Source of the DNA: Patiriisocius sp047730165
Lineage (GTDB): Bacteria > Bacteroidota > Bacteroidia > Flavobacteriales > Flavobacteriaceae
Direction of reading: 5' to 3'
Length of the DNA: 64,000 nucleotides
NCBI RefSeq assembly: GCF_047730165.1
Contig: NZ_CP159834.1
Location: 1,984,001-2,048,000, forward strand
Positions within the stretch are counted from its first letter, which is position 1. Every line of letters begins with the position of its first letter. A program made the position numbers and the translations under genes. A model generated the notes under the pieces. That model searched no databases. It was given only the letters and a program-made list of their open reading frames with translations, and had not been told where the DNA came from. Shown here in pieces: positions 26,041-35,282 of the stretch.

Positions 26041-28569
26041 ATGGCTGACGGTGAAAAAGTGATTTCGATTAACATTGAAGATGAAATGAAGTCTGCATAC
26101 ATCGATTACTCGATGTCTGTAATTGTGTCACGTGCTTTACCGGATGTGCGTGATGGGATGAAACCCGTTCATAGACGTGTTTTGTTTGGAATGCATGAGC
26201 TAGGAATTAGAGCAACTGGATCACATAAGAAATCTGCTAGAATTGTTGGAGAGGTTCTCGGTAAGTATCACCCGCACGGTGATACTTCTGTATATGATGC
26301 GATGGTGCGTATGGCTCAAGAATGGAGTTTACGCTATATGTTGGTTGATGGGCAAGGTAACTTTGGTTCTATTGACGGCGATAGTCCGGCCGCAATGCGT
26401 TATACTGAAGCTAGAATGCAGCGCATTTCAGAAGACATGCTTGCAGATATCGACAAGGATACTGTAGACCACCAATTAAATTTTGATGATACACTTTTAG
26501 AGCCTAAAGTGCTTCCTACACGTATTCCTGGACTGTTGATTAATGGAGCGTCTGGTATTGCAGTTGGTATGGCGACAAATATGCCACCACATAACCTGAC
26601 AGAAGTTGTAAACGGAATACTAGCTTATATTGATGATGCTGATATTACAATAGATGGGTTAATGGAGCACGTGAAGGCACCAGATTTTCCTACGGGAGGA
26701 ACCATTTACGGCTATGACGGTGTAAAGGATGCTTTTCACACAGGTCGAGGACGTGTTGTTTTAAGAGCCAAAGCAAGTTTTGAAGAAGTACAGGGACGTG
26801 AGTGTATTATTGTTACGGAAATACCATATCAAGTCAATAAGGCAGATATGATTAAGAAAACTGCCGATCTTGTAAACGACAAAAAAATAGAAGGAATTTC
26901 TAACATCCGTGATGAATCTGATAGAAACGGAATGCGAATCGTTTACATCTTGAAGCGTGATGCGATTCCAAATATAGTGTTAAACACTTTATATAAATAC
27001 ACAGCATTACAGTCTAGTTTTAGTGTGAATAATATCGCGCTAGTAAAAGGACGCCCACAGATGTTGAATCTAAAACAACTCATTCATTATTTTGTTGAGC
27101 ACCGTCACGAGGTAGTTGTGAGGCGTACGGAATATTTATTACGTAAAGCAAATGAGCGTGCACATATTCTAGAAGGATTGATTATTGTGTTAGATAATAT
27201 TGATGAGGTGATTCGCTTGATACGGGCCTCTGCAAATGCCGATGAAGCAAGAAGCGCATTAATGGAAGCTTTTAAACTTTCAGAAATACAATCAAAGGCT
27301 ATTGTTGAAATGCGCCTGCGTCAACTAACAGGTCTGGAGCAAGACAAATTGCGCTCTGAGTATGATGAACTAATGAAGACGATTGCTGATTATCAGGATA
27401 TCCTAGCAAATAAAGAGCGTAGAATGGATATTATTAAGGAAGAGCTTGCTGAGGTACAAAGGAAGTATGGTGATGACCGTCGTTCTATTATTGAATACGC
27501 TGGAGGAGATGTAAGTATCACAGACCTTATTCCAGATGAGCAAGTAGTGCTAACTATTTCTCACGCTGGTTATATTAAAAGAACATCGCTTACAGAATAT
27601 AAAACACAGAATAGAGGAGGCGTAGGGCAAAAAGCATCTGCCACTCGTAACGAAGATTTCTTAGAACATTTATTTGTTGGGACAAATCACCAGTATATGT
27701 TATTCTTCACTCAGAAGGGTAAATGTTTCTGGATGCGTGTATTTGAAATACCTGAGGGAAGTAAAACTTCTAAAGGTCGTGCGATACAAAACTTAATAAA
27801 CATTGAGCCAGATGATAAGGTAATGGCATTTATTTGTACGCAAGATCTAAAAGATGAAGAGTATGTGAATAGTCGTTATGTGATTATGGCGACGAAGCAA
27901 GGGCAAGTAAAGAAAACTCCTTTAGAGCAGTATTCTCGTCCTAGAACAAATGGTATTAATGCTATTACTATTAAAGAAGGTGATGAGTTATTAGAAGCAA
28001 AATTAACCAGAGGTGATAGCCAAGTCATGCTAGCCGTTAAAAGTGGAAAAGCCATTCGTTTTGAAGAAAGCAAAACGAGACCAATGGGGCGTAATGCTTC
28101 TGGGGTACGAGGTATTAGATTAGCAGATGAAAAAGATGAGGTTGTAGGTATGATTGCCATCAATGATCTTGAGTCAGAAATCTTAGTGGTGTCAGACAAG
28201 GGTTATGGTAAACGTTCTAGTATTGAGGACTATAGGATTACAAATCGTGGTGGGAAAGGAGTTAAAACTATTAATGTTACAGAGAAAACTGGTAAATTAG
28301 TAGCTATAAAAAATGTAGTTGATAGTGATGATTTAATGATTATCAATAAATCTGGAATCGCTATTCGTATGGATGTATCTAGCTTACGCGTAATGGGTCG
28401 CGCGACGCAAGGGGTGCGATTGATTAAAGTAAGAGAAGATGATTCTATTGCAGCGGTAGCAAAAGTGATGAAAGATGAGGATGAAGGTATAGAGGTAGAT
28501 GCAGAAGGCGTTGCTATAGAGGTTGCTGATGTTGATGGCACAGCTCTTGATACTAAAGAAGAAGAATAA
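26041..28569 (+). CDS. gyrA: DNA gyrase subunit A
   Basis: The 842-residue breakage-reunion subunit introduces negative supercoils together with GyrB. The N-terminal winged-helix and tower domain contains RALPDVRDGMKPVHRRVLF, HPHGDTSVYDAMVRMAQEW (quinolone-resistance region, with Thr at the E. coli Ser83 position and Asp at 87) and the catalytic Tyr in AAMRYTEARM. The C-terminal pinwheel carries six beta-propeller blades, and the GyrA box is visible as QNRGGVGQK near 525. The tail is acidic. The TPR gene begins 32 nt after the stop and could be co-transcribed. Confidence 0.97.
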   Translation: MADGEKVISINIEDEMKSAYIDYSMSVIVSRALPDVRDGMKPVHRRVLFGMHELGIRATGSHKKSARIVGEVLGKYHPHGDTSVYDAMVRMAQEWSLRYMLVDGQGNFGSIDGDSPAAMRYTEARMQRISEDMLADIDKDTVDHQLNFDDTLLEPKVLPTRIPGLLINGASGIAVGMATNMPPHNLTEVVNGILAYIDDADITIDGLMEHVKAPDFPTGGTIYGYDGVKDAFHTGRGRVVLRAKASFEEVQGRECIIVTEIPYQVNKADMIKKTADLVNDKKIEGISNIRDESDRNGMRIVYILKRDAIPNIVLNTLYKYTALQSSFSVNNIALVKGRPQMLNLKQLIHYFVEHRHEVVVRRTEYLLRKANERAHILEGLIIVLDNIDEVIRLIRASANADEARSALMEAFKLSEIQSKAIVEMRLRQLTGLEQDKLRSEYDELMKTIADYQDILANKERRMDIIKEELAEVQRKYGDDRRSIIEYAGGDVSITDLIPDEQVVLTISHAGYIKRTSLTEYKTQNRGGVGQKASATRNEDFLEHLFVGTNHQYMLFFTQKGKCFWMRVFEIPEGSKTSKGRAIQNLINIEPDDKVMAFICTQDLKDEEYVNSRYVIMATKQGQVKKTPLEQYSRPRTNGINAITIKEGDELLEAKLTRGDSQVMLAVKSGKAIRFEESKTRPMGRNASGVRGIRLADEKDEVVGMIAINDLESEILVVSDKGYGKRSSIEDYRITNRGGKGVKTINVTEKTGKLVAIKNVVDSDDLMIINKSGIAIRMDVSSLRVMGRATQGVRLIKVREDDSIAAVAKVMKDEDEGIEVDAEGVAIEVADVDGTALDTKEEE

Positions 28570-28601
28570 ACAAACACTAACAAATAATTAAACCCTAAGA
28601 A

Positions 28602-29858
28602 ATGAAGAATGTTATATTAACAGCTGGAATAATAATGATTACCGCTGTATCCTTTGGACAAAAAAAGGAAATTAAGAAAGCAGGAAAAGCAATAAAATCT
28701 GCAGATTATGTAGAAGCCATGGCGCAGTTAAGTGTTGCCGAAGCTTTGCTGGATGGTGTAAATAATGATATGAAAGCAGACTTTTTTGCCCTGAAGGCAC
28801 TCGCTTTGACAAAAAGTGCTAACAATAATCTTGATAAGATGAAAATGGCTGCCGAAGCTTATGCTCAGTCGATTGAGGCTGCGGGTATGGTGTCAAACGA
28901 ACTAGCAGAAGGAATTACAGAACTTAGAACTAGTCTTATTAACTCTGCGGTTGAAGATCAAAATGCAAATAAGCATGTATCGGCGGCAGATAAACTATAC
29001 ACAAGTTACTCTATAACTAAAAATGACACTAGTGATCTTTACTTTGCGGCGAGTAGCGCAGTGAATGGGCAGGATTATCCAACGGCTCTTAAGTATTACA
29101 AGATGTTGTTAGATATGGGATACAAGGGCAATGTAACTTCTTATGTTGCAACGAATATAGAGACAGGTGAGGTGGAAAAATTTGGCACTAAAAACGAACG
29201 TGACTTAATGGTGAAGGCTAAACAGTTTATTAAGCCAGAAACTAAAATGGAAGAATCTAAGCAAGCTGAAATATTACGTAATATGACGCTTATATACATA
29301 GACTTAGACCAGACTGATAAGGCAAAAGCACTATTGACAAAAGCGAGAGCAGAAAATCCTGATGATACTTCTTTGATGAGAGCAGAGGCTAATATGGCCT
29401 ACAAATTAAATGACCTAGCGGAGTACAATCGTTTAATGGAGATAGTAGTTGCTTCAGATCCAGATAATCCTGAATTATATTTTAATCTAGGAGTTGGAGC
29501 ATCAGGAATGGGTGAAGAAGAAAAGGCGCTTAATTATTATGAAAGAGCACTTGCATTAAGACCTGACTATAGAGAAGCTTTAATAAATTTTGCAATTCTG
29601 AAACTTTCAGCAGAAAAAACGATTGTGGAAGAAATGAATGGCCTAGGTAATTCTCGTGCAGACAACGCACGCTATGATGAATTAAAAGATATGCGAAATG
29701 TAATGTATGAAGAAGCAGTGCCATTTTTAGAAAAGGCAATTGCAGTAGACGCTGACGAAAACAGTACAGAGTTAATGAAAACATTAATGTCTATATATAG
29801 TCAAATAGGTGAAACTGAAAAGTACAAAGCGTTAAAAGCAAAAGTGGACGGGATGTAA
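28602..29858 (+). CDS. Exported tetratricopeptide-repeat protein
   Basis: 418 residues with an N-terminal signal peptide (MKNVILTAGIIMITAVSFG, cleaved before QKKEIKK). TPR-like helical pairs follow through the chain. The clearest are at residues 160-190 (TALKYYKMLLDMGYKGN), 220-260, 290-325 (LYFNLGVGASGMGEEEKALN, then YYERALALRPDYREALIN) and the C-terminus. There are no catalytic signatures. In Bacteroidota a TPR gene behind gyrA is common, but its function is not established. Predicted periplasmic scaffold. A strong terminator follows 18 nt after the stop. Confidence 0.85.
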   Translation: MKNVILTAGIIMITAVSFGQKKEIKKAGKAIKSADYVEAMAQLSVAEALLDGVNNDMKADFFALKALALTKSANNNLDKMKMAAEAYAQSIEAAGMVSNELAEGITELRTSLINSAVEDQNANKHVSAADKLYTSYSITKNDTSDLYFAASSAVNGQDYPTALKYYKMLLDMGYKGNVTSYVATNIETGEVEKFGTKNERDLMVKAKQFIKPETKMEESKQAEILRNMTLIYIDLDQTDKAKALLTKARAENPDDTSLMRAEANMAYKLNDLAEYNRLMEIVVASDPDNPELYFNLGVGASGMGEEEKALNYYERALALRPDYREALINFAILKLSAEKTIVEEMNGLGNSRADNARYDELKDMRNVMYEEAVPFLEKAIAVDADENSTELMKTLMSIYSQIGETEKYKALKAKVDGM

Positions 29859-29876
29859 TCCTTCCCAATTTAAACC

Positions 29877-29918
29877 CCACAAAAAAAACCTCAACATATT
29901 GTTGAGGTTTTTTTGTGG
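29877..29918. terminator. Bidirectional intrinsic terminator
   Basis: CCAC-A8-CCTCAACA pairs with TGTTGAGG-T7-GTGG around a TAT loop. It separates the TPR gene (+) from the convergent NlpC/P60 gene (-). Confidence 0.9.
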
Positions 29919-29932
29919 AGTATCTTGTCCTT

Positions 29933-30688
29933 TTACTCTGGAATAATGCGTTTAATTACCCGGAGTTTGTGACTGTGTTTTCTTAGTTCATAATTAAAAA
30001 TACCTGTATGATCCAGCCTATCAATACGCACCTTACCGTGCGCGTGAATAATGTGATGATCTGCCATGATAATCCCAACATGAACGATAGCGCCTTCAGC
30101 ATTGTCAAAAAAGGCTAAATCACCCGGCTCACTTTCCTCTATGAAACTTAAAGGTTCTCCTTGCGAAGCCTGCTCGCTCGCATCACGTGAAATTTTGTGA
30201 CCATTCAGTTTATATACCATTTGTGTAAAGCCACTGCAGTCAATACCAAAAGGAGTCTTACCTCCCCATAAATACGGGGCGTTTAGATAAAGTAAAGCAG
30301 TCTTAATAAGCTCGCTCTTCTCATTTTTTGAATTGTGATATTTTCCTTCGAAATGATGCCCTAATAAATTTGCTGAATTGACAGTACTTCCTAAACAAAT
30401 AGAGAGTAGTTGTTCATTCTCAATAGACATAAAATCTACAAGGTCTGAAGAAAGCTTAGGGGTTACTTCTTGAAGTGTTCTATAGTCATTTTCTGAAATT
30501 TCAAGGTGTTGTTTGTTGTCTATCCATCCTTCATATTTGTCAAACGCTAAGCGAATTTTACTCCACTTCTTACGTTGTTCGATAATTTTAAAGGATTCTC
30601 CATAGAGCACCTGCGATACCATTTCACTAGTATCTGCGGGTTCTAAGCGAAGTGGCACAATGCCAAGGTTACATAGACCGTAGTTCAT
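29933..30688 (-). CDS. NlpC/P60 (C40) peptidase with SH3-like domain
   Basis: Cell-wall endopeptidase of 251 residues. The N-terminal half (about 1-110) is made of SH3b-like strands (ESFKIIEQRKKWSKIRLAFD). The C-terminal NlpC/P60 domain has the catalytic Cys in GIDCSGFTQMVY (about residue 152), His in GAIVHVGII (about 203) and the polar third residue His in ADHHIIHAHG. There is no clear signal peptide, so it may act in the cytoplasm on recycled peptides like YkfC homologues, or be exported by another route. It is 13 nt downstream of the thiolase gene. Confidence 0.88.
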   Translation of the reverse strand: MNYGLCNLGIVPLRLEPADTSEMVSQVLYGESFKIIEQRKKWSKIRLAFDKYEGWIDNKQHLEISENDYRTLQEVTPKLSSDLVDFMSIENEQLLSICLGSTVNSANLLGHHFEGKYHNSKNEKSELIKTALLYLNAPYLWGGKTPFGIDCSGFTQMVYKLNGHKISRDASEQASQGEPLSFIEESEPGDLAFFDNAEGAIVHVGIIMADHHIIHAHGKVRIDRLDHTGIFNYELRKHSHKLRVIKRIIPE

Positions 30689-30701
30689 TTGAGAAATAAA
30701 A

Positions 30702-31880
30702 TTAAGCTAATTCTAAAACCATTGCCGAAGCACCACCACCGCCATTACAGATCGCTGCAGCTCCAAGTTTTCCGCCATTTTGTTTTAAGACATTAATCAG
30801 GGTGATTAAGATACGAACTCCGCTGCACCCTAGTGGATGTCCAAGTGATACGGCACCACCGTTTACGTTTACCTTAGACGGGTCTAGACCTAATATTTTT
30901 GTATTCGCTAAGCCTACCACCGCAAATGCTTCGTTTAATTCAAAATAGTCTACATCACTTTGAGATACACCCGCTTTTGCTAATGCTTTTGGCAACGCTT
31001 TACTAGGTGCTACCGTAAACCATTCTGGTTCATGAGCGGCATCTGCATATCCTTTTATAGTAGCTAATGGTGTTATGTTTAATTCTTTTGCTTTATCGGC
31101 ACTCATTAAAATCATTGCGCCAGCCCCGTCATTAATTCCAGATGCATTGGCAGCTGTAACCGTTCCGTCCTTAGTAAAGGCTGCACGTAAAGCAGGGATT
31201 TTTTCTATTTTTACATTCTTGTAGTCTTCATCCTCAGTAACAATAAGTGCATCTCCGCGTCGCTGGGGTATTACTACTGGTACCACTTCATCCTTAAAAT
31301 TTCCAGCTTCCCAAGCCTTTGCAGTACGTTTGTAGGACTCGATAGCAAAGTTGTCTTGGTCTTCTCTACTGAAATCATATTTAGTTGCGCACGCATCTGC
31401 ACAAACCCCCATGGCATTATTATCATATGCATCTACAAGACCATCTCTTTGCAATCCATCAATCATCGTTGCGGGACCAAATTTATATCCATTACGTAAA
31501 TGCATGTAATGAGGAATCATGCTCATATTCTCCATACCACCTGCAACAATTACATCTGCATCACCAAGCGCGATGCTTTGAGCAGCTTGCATGACAGCTT
31601 TCATACCTGAAGAGCAAACTTTATTTATAGTCGTACAAGGTACCGTATCTGGTATTCCTGCGCCTATTGAAGCTTGACGTGCGGGAGCTTGTCCTACACC
31701 AGCTTGCACTACGTTACCCATTAATACTTCATCAACCAATGAAGGGTCTAAGTTTATTTTATCTAAAGCGCCTTTGATAGCTATACTACCTAGCTTAGTT
31801 GCTGATACAGAAGATAGACTTCCCAAAAAACTACCAATAGGTGTTCTGACGGCTGAAACGATAACGACATCTTTACTCAT
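30702..31880 (-). CDS. Acetyl-CoA C-acyltransferase (thiolase)
   Basis: The 392-residue thiolase degrades or condenses acyl-CoA. The active-site Cys is in NKVCSSGMKAVMQAAQ (about residue 88). The C-terminal motifs NGGAVSLGHPLGCSGVRI (His) and CNGGGGASAMV (second Cys) are intact. The closest named type is acetyl-CoA acetyltransferase (AtoB/PhaA-like), but the chain-length preference cannot be read from the sequence. The gene stands alone with the NlpC gene following; no 3-hydroxyacyl-CoA dehydrogenase is adjacent. An intergenic region of about 160 bp separates it from the divergent 7TM-HD gene. Confidence 0.93.
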   Translation of the reverse strand: MSKDVVIVSAVRTPIGSFLGSLSSVSATKLGSIAIKGALDKINLDPSLVDEVLMGNVVQAGVGQAPARQASIGAGIPDTVPCTTINKVCSSGMKAVMQAAQSIALGDADVIVAGGMENMSMIPHYMHLRNGYKFGPATMIDGLQRDGLVDAYDNNAMGVCADACATKYDFSREDQDNFAIESYKRTAKAWEAGNFKDEVVPVVIPQRRGDALIVTEDEDYKNVKIEKIPALRAAFTKDGTVTAANASGINDGAGAMILMSADKAKELNITPLATIKGYADAAHEPEWFTVAPSKALPKALAKAGVSQSDVDYFELNEAFAVVGLANTKILGLDPSKVNVNGGAVSLGHPLGCSGVRILITLINVLKQNGGKLGAAAICNGGGGASAMVLELA

Positions 31881-32042
31881 AATGCGGAATACTGTATTTA
31901 ATTTTTTTAATGTAAAGAGATAAAAGAACCTCTTCTAAGAGAAGGCAAATTTACGTATTTAATCTTATTATTTCAATCAATAAAGGTGTGACTTTGGGAA
32001 TACTGCAAGGTAAAGGCTACCTTTACATTAGCGCGATCGCTT

Positions 32043-34091
32043 ATGAAAAAAATATTTACTTTCTTAACGGAAAACCAATCACATATTTATAAGATATTTC
32101 TGTATGTAATATCTACAGTCTTAATTATATACTTACTGCCTAAAGCTGGACAGTTTAAATATGATTATCAAAAGGGAAAGCCTTGGCAATATGAAAATCT
32201 CTATGCCCCTTTTAGTTTCACAATAAAAAAAGATAAGGCCACTATAGAGAAAGAAGAAACAAGGATACGAGAGACTTCGGTACCTTACTTTAACGTTGAT
32301 AAAAGCGCTAAAGAATCAAGTAAACAAGAATTTAATTATCTCCTAGATCAAATTTATAATGATACGCTGTTTGATGTTTCTAAAGTTGAGACCATTCGGA
32401 TTTCGGAGCTTGTATTGGATGATATTTATAAGACAGGAGTCATTGAAAAGATTTACAACTACGAGCCAGATCGTCTTATTTATATTCGAAATGATAGCGA
32501 ATTTAGCGAGGCAACGTATAATCAACTTTTTCACATTCAAGATATATCTAAAAAGATAAAGTCTTCTATTTCGGCTCAGGCTTATAATGAGTTGGGTACG
32601 GTCCTGGGCAAGTTGTTAGGACGTGCAGTAAAAGCAAACATCATCTTAGATGCAAAGTTTACAGAAGAAACAATTGCTGCTGAAATAACTAATGTTAATC
32701 CAAACCGTGGGGTTGTAGAAAAGGGAGGAAGAATTATTGCAAAGGGAGAAGTCGTTGAGGGGCAGAAATACCAAATATTAAATTCGCTAAAAGACGAGTA
32801 TCAGTCACAAATTTGGAATAAATCTAATTACTATTGGCTCATTATTGGCTACACTTTGCTGGTGTCATTAGTATTCTTAATGCTCTTTTTATTTCTGAAA
32901 AAGTACAGACCTGTTATTTATGCAAACAATACCAAGGTCACGTTTATATTTTTTAACGTGGTGCTTATGGTGTTGCTAACCACAATAGTAGTAAAAGAAA
33001 TAGGAGCGGAATATGTGTATGTAGTGCCCCTGTGTATTTTGCCATTAATGTTAAAAGCGTTTTTCGACCCGAGATTAGGGCTTTTTGTGCACGTGTTGAC
33101 TATTCTGCTTTTAGGCTTTGTAGTACCTAATAGCTTTGAGTTTATGTTCTTGCAAATCATAGCTGGTGTGGTGACAATACTCACCGTGTCTGAGCTATAC
33201 AGAAGAGCTAACTTGTTTATTTCAGTAGGGCAGATCACAATGATTTATATCATTGGGTATTTTGCTTTTTTCATAATTCAAGAAGGAAATATAGAAGCGA
33301 TGGAGTGGACCACTTTTGGTTATTTTATTCTTTGCGGACTGGCAACCTTGTTTGCGCATCCTTTGATTTATTTTTACGAAAAGATTTTTGGTTTGGTTTC
33401 AGATGTTTCTTTGTTAGAGCTTAGCGACACCAATACTAAATTGTTAAAGGAGCTAGCAAATAAAGCACCCGGTACATTTCATCATTCATTAAATGTAGCA
33501 AACCTTGCAGAAGCAGCGGCAAATGAGATAGGCGCAAACTCCATGTTGATTAGAGTAGGAGCGTTGTACCACGATATAGGTAAAATGCCCAATCCTACTT
33601 TGTTTACAGAGAATCAAGTGAATTCTGTGAATACGTTAAATGAAATTGACCCAACGGAAAGTGCGGCTATTATTATCGATCACGTAATTAATGGGATTGA
33701 AATTGCTCGCAAGCATAAACTGCCAGACAGGGTGATAGACTTTATTAGAACGCATCACGGAACCAGCCTAGTGTATTATTTTTACAAGAAAGAACTTGAT
33801 ACTAAAGGAGAAGCAAATATGGAGGACTTTAAGTATCCAGGGCCAATACCTTTTAGTAAAGAAACTGCGATATTAATGATGGCAGATAGCGTGGAGGCAG
33901 CTAGTAAGAGTTTAAAGGAGCCGACATCCAGTAAAATTGATACATTTGTCGAGAAGATTATTAATTCTCAATTAGAGCAGGGACAGTTTTTAAATGCCAA
34001 CATTACACTCAAAGAAATTCAATTAATCAAGAAAGTTCTTAAAAAGAAGCTTAATAATATCTATCATTTGCGAGTAGAGTATCCTGAGTAG
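32043..34091 (+). CDS. 7TM-HD family membrane phosphohydrolase (PgpH-like)
   Basis: 682 residues: one N-terminal TM segment (about 16-34), a large extracytoplasmic domain (about 35-265) of the 7TMR-HDED type, seven TM helices (about 270-460), and a cytoplasmic HD domain. HD motifs are GTFHHSLNVANLAEAAA, VGALYHDIGKM (HD), HVINGIEIARKH and RTHHGTSLVYYFY. Family members such as Listeria PgpH hydrolyse c-di-AMP; the Bacteroidota proteins share this architecture, so this function is likely but not proven. It is upstream of the tRNA operon, which has its own promoter. Confidence 0.9.
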   Translation: MKKIFTFLTENQSHIYKIFLYVISTVLIIYLLPKAGQFKYDYQKGKPWQYENLYAPFSFTIKKDKATIEKEETRIRETSVPYFNVDKSAKESSKQEFNYLLDQIYNDTLFDVSKVETIRISELVLDDIYKTGVIEKIYNYEPDRLIYIRNDSEFSEATYNQLFHIQDISKKIKSSISAQAYNELGTVLGKLLGRAVKANIILDAKFTEETIAAEITNVNPNRGVVEKGGRIIAKGEVVEGQKYQILNSLKDEYQSQIWNKSNYYWLIIGYTLLVSLVFLMLFLFLKKYRPVIYANNTKVTFIFFNVVLMVLLTTIVVKEIGAEYVYVVPLCILPLMLKAFFDPRLGLFVHVLTILLLGFVVPNSFEFMFLQIIAGVVTILTVSELYRRANLFISVGQITMIYIIGYFAFFIIQEGNIEAMEWTTFGYFILCGLATLFAHPLIYFYEKIFGLVSDVSLLELSDTNTKLLKELANKAPGTFHHSLNVANLAEAAANEIGANSMLIRVGALYHDIGKMPNPTLFTENQVNSVNTLNEIDPTESAAIIIDHVINGIEIARKHKLPDRVIDFIRTHHGTSLVYYFYKKELDTKGEANMEDFKYPGPIPFSKETAILMMADSVEAASKSLKEPTSSKIDTFVEKIINSQLEQGQFLNANITLKEIQLIKKVLKKKLNNIYHLRVEYPE

Positions 34092-34131
34092 GAGCTCCTT
34101 ATAATTTAACCTAGAAAAAAGCATAAATTTG

Positions 34132-34163
34132 TTTGCATTTACTTAAACGAAATACTACATTTG
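34132..34163 (+). promoter_or_regulatory. tRNA operon promoter (TTTG-N20-TACATTTG)
   Basis: TTTG (34132-34135), then 20 nt, then TACATTTG (34156-34163): a full match to the Bacteroidetes consensus. It lies 35 nt ahead of tRNA-Ser. Confidence 0.8.
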
Positions 34164-34198
34164 CAGCCGCAATTTTATTGTAAGTTCTTTAAAATAAC

Positions 34199-34282
34199 GG
34201 AGAGGTGCCAGAGTGGTAATGGAGCAGATTGCTAATCTGTCGACGGGTAACTGTCGCCAGGGTTCGAGTCCCTGTCTCTCCG
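34199..34282 (+). tRNA. tRNA-Ser (GCT)
   Basis: 84 nt with a long variable arm and cloverleaf acceptor GGAGAGG/TCTCTCC, discriminator G as expected for Ser. The anticodon loop is TTGCTAA. CCA is not encoded. Confidence 0.96.
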
Positions 34283-34313
34283 CAAGTAATAAGTAAGTAA
34301 ATTAGAAAATTTA

Positions 34314-34388
34314 CGGGGTGTAGCGTAGCCCGGTTATCGCGCCACGTTTGGGACGTGGAGGCCGCAGGTTCGAATCCTGCCACCCCGA
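34314..34388 (+). tRNA. tRNA-Pro (TGG), copy 1
   Basis: 75 nt, acceptor CGGGGTG/CACCCCG, anticodon loop TTTGGGA with TGG, T-arm GCAGGTTCGAATCCTGC. Identical to the copy 130 nt downstream. CCA is not encoded. Confidence 0.96.
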
Positions 34389-34443
34389 CTATTTTCTAAT
34401 TACTTAATGGTATTTCAAGTACGCCTTGAGATAATAATCCATT

Positions 34444-34518
34444 CGGGGTGTAGCGTAGCCCGGTTATCGCGCCACGTTTGGGACGTGGAGGCCGCAGGTT
34501 CGAATCCTGCCACCCCGA
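34444..34518 (+). tRNA. tRNA-Pro (TGG), copy 2
   Basis: Exact duplicate of the tRNA at 34314-34388. Flanking spacers differ, so the duplication is limited to the tRNA itself or is old. Confidence 0.96.
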
Positions 34519-34561
34519 CTATTATTTATTACTAAACTTTTATTGATCTCCTAAAAGCTAC

Positions 34562-34635
34562 GGGCTCGTAGCTCAGCTGGATAGAGCACCTCCCTTCTAA
34601 GGAGGCGGTCACAGGTTCGAATCCTGTCGGGCTCA
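34562..34635 (+). tRNA. tRNA-Arg (TCT)
   Basis: 74 nt, acceptor GGGCTCG/CGGGCTC, anticodon TCT in the loop CTTCTAA, T-arm ACAGGTTCGAATCCTGT. Last gene of the four-tRNA operon; a terminator begins 5 nt later. Confidence 0.96.
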
Positions 34636-34639
34636 CATT

Positions 34640-34663
34640 AAGTCTCCTTTTGGGAGACTTTTT
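34640..34663 (+). terminator. tRNA operon terminator
   Basis: AAGTCTCC pairs with GGAGACTT (loop TTTTG), followed by TTT, directly behind tRNA-Arg. Confidence 0.88.
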
Positions 34664-34730
34664 CGTTTCAAAGATTTTCATCTTTTGCTTTATGAAATAA
34701 ATTGTACCACGAAGTTCTCCCGATGTTTCG

Positions 34731-34766
34731 ATACTATCTGGCGCACATTAAATCTCCTTTAGGAGC
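34731..34766 (+). repeat. Degenerate copy of tRNA-Arg 3' end plus terminator 5' arm
   Basis: The stretch GTTTCGATACTATC, then TGGCGCACATTAAATCTCC, aligns with the tRNA-Arg T-arm and acceptor 3' strand plus the start of the terminator at 34614-34650 (about 30 of 37 positions with one gap). No intact tRNA 5' half is present. It lies about 115 nt behind the real tRNA end. Compare the intact arrangement at 58469-58933. The remaining DNA to 34977 holds nothing I recognise. Confidence 0.6.
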
Positions 34767-34977
34767 TAATAGATTTAAGACTTTTAGTGTGGCTATTAGG
34801 GCAAAAAAGTTAGGACGGCTATTTTCTGCAAGCTCATTTACTGGGCTATACCCAAAAATATAGAGCATTATTTTTACTCTTAAAGCTTTACAAAACTTAA
34901 TGTTATAGTAAATTAGGCTGATTCATTATAATTATCGTAGCTTTAGGTATACCAAATTTAAATCTAAAATTAACAGT

Positions 34978-35259
34978 ATGAATAAAATAATTATTTTATT
35001 TGCCATTTTAGTATGTGGCATGCAATTTAGTAATGCAAGCACTGGATTTTCAGTTAACACGCTGTTGGACGCGACTGTAATAGATTTTGTTGAAAGCGAA
35101 GATCTTACTGAAGACAGATTTTACTTTTGGAAAGTTGAAAATGCTAACGGAAGTGCTTCTGGATATTCTATGACTTTAGAAAAAGCAGAAAGCATGATCA
35201 AAAAAGTCTCTGAAGGAGATTACAATATAGAAGTAATTATTATGAGCGATCCTAGATAA
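34978..35259 (+). CDS. Small secreted hypothetical protein
   Basis: The 93-residue protein has a signal peptide (MNKIIILFAILVCGMQFSNA, likely cut after Ala20). The mature part is about 72 residues, acidic, with YFWKVENANGSASGYSMTLE and a C-terminal strand-helix-strand pattern ending IIMSDPR. No cysteines remain in the mature part. I do not recognise the family. It stands alone between the tRNA operon and a convergent histidine kinase, 23 nt from the kinase stop. A repeated-strand fold like small periplasmic binding domains is possible; function unknown. Confidence 0.7.
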   Translation: MNKIIILFAILVCGMQFSNASTGFSVNTLLDATVIDFVESEDLTEDRFYFWKVENANGSASGYSMTLEKAESMIKKVSEGDYNIEVIIMSDPR

Positions 35260-35282
35260 GGTGTAACTGCATTAATAAATGT

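Noticed and set aside
32033..32040. HIP1-like octamer GCGATCGC upstream of the 7TM-HD gene
   Set aside because: One chance-level occurrence; HIP1 is a cyanobacterial repeat and there is no over-representation here.
34314..34518. Repeated segment as a possible CRISPR-like array
   Set aside because: The two identical 75-nt units are ordinary tRNA-Pro genes.
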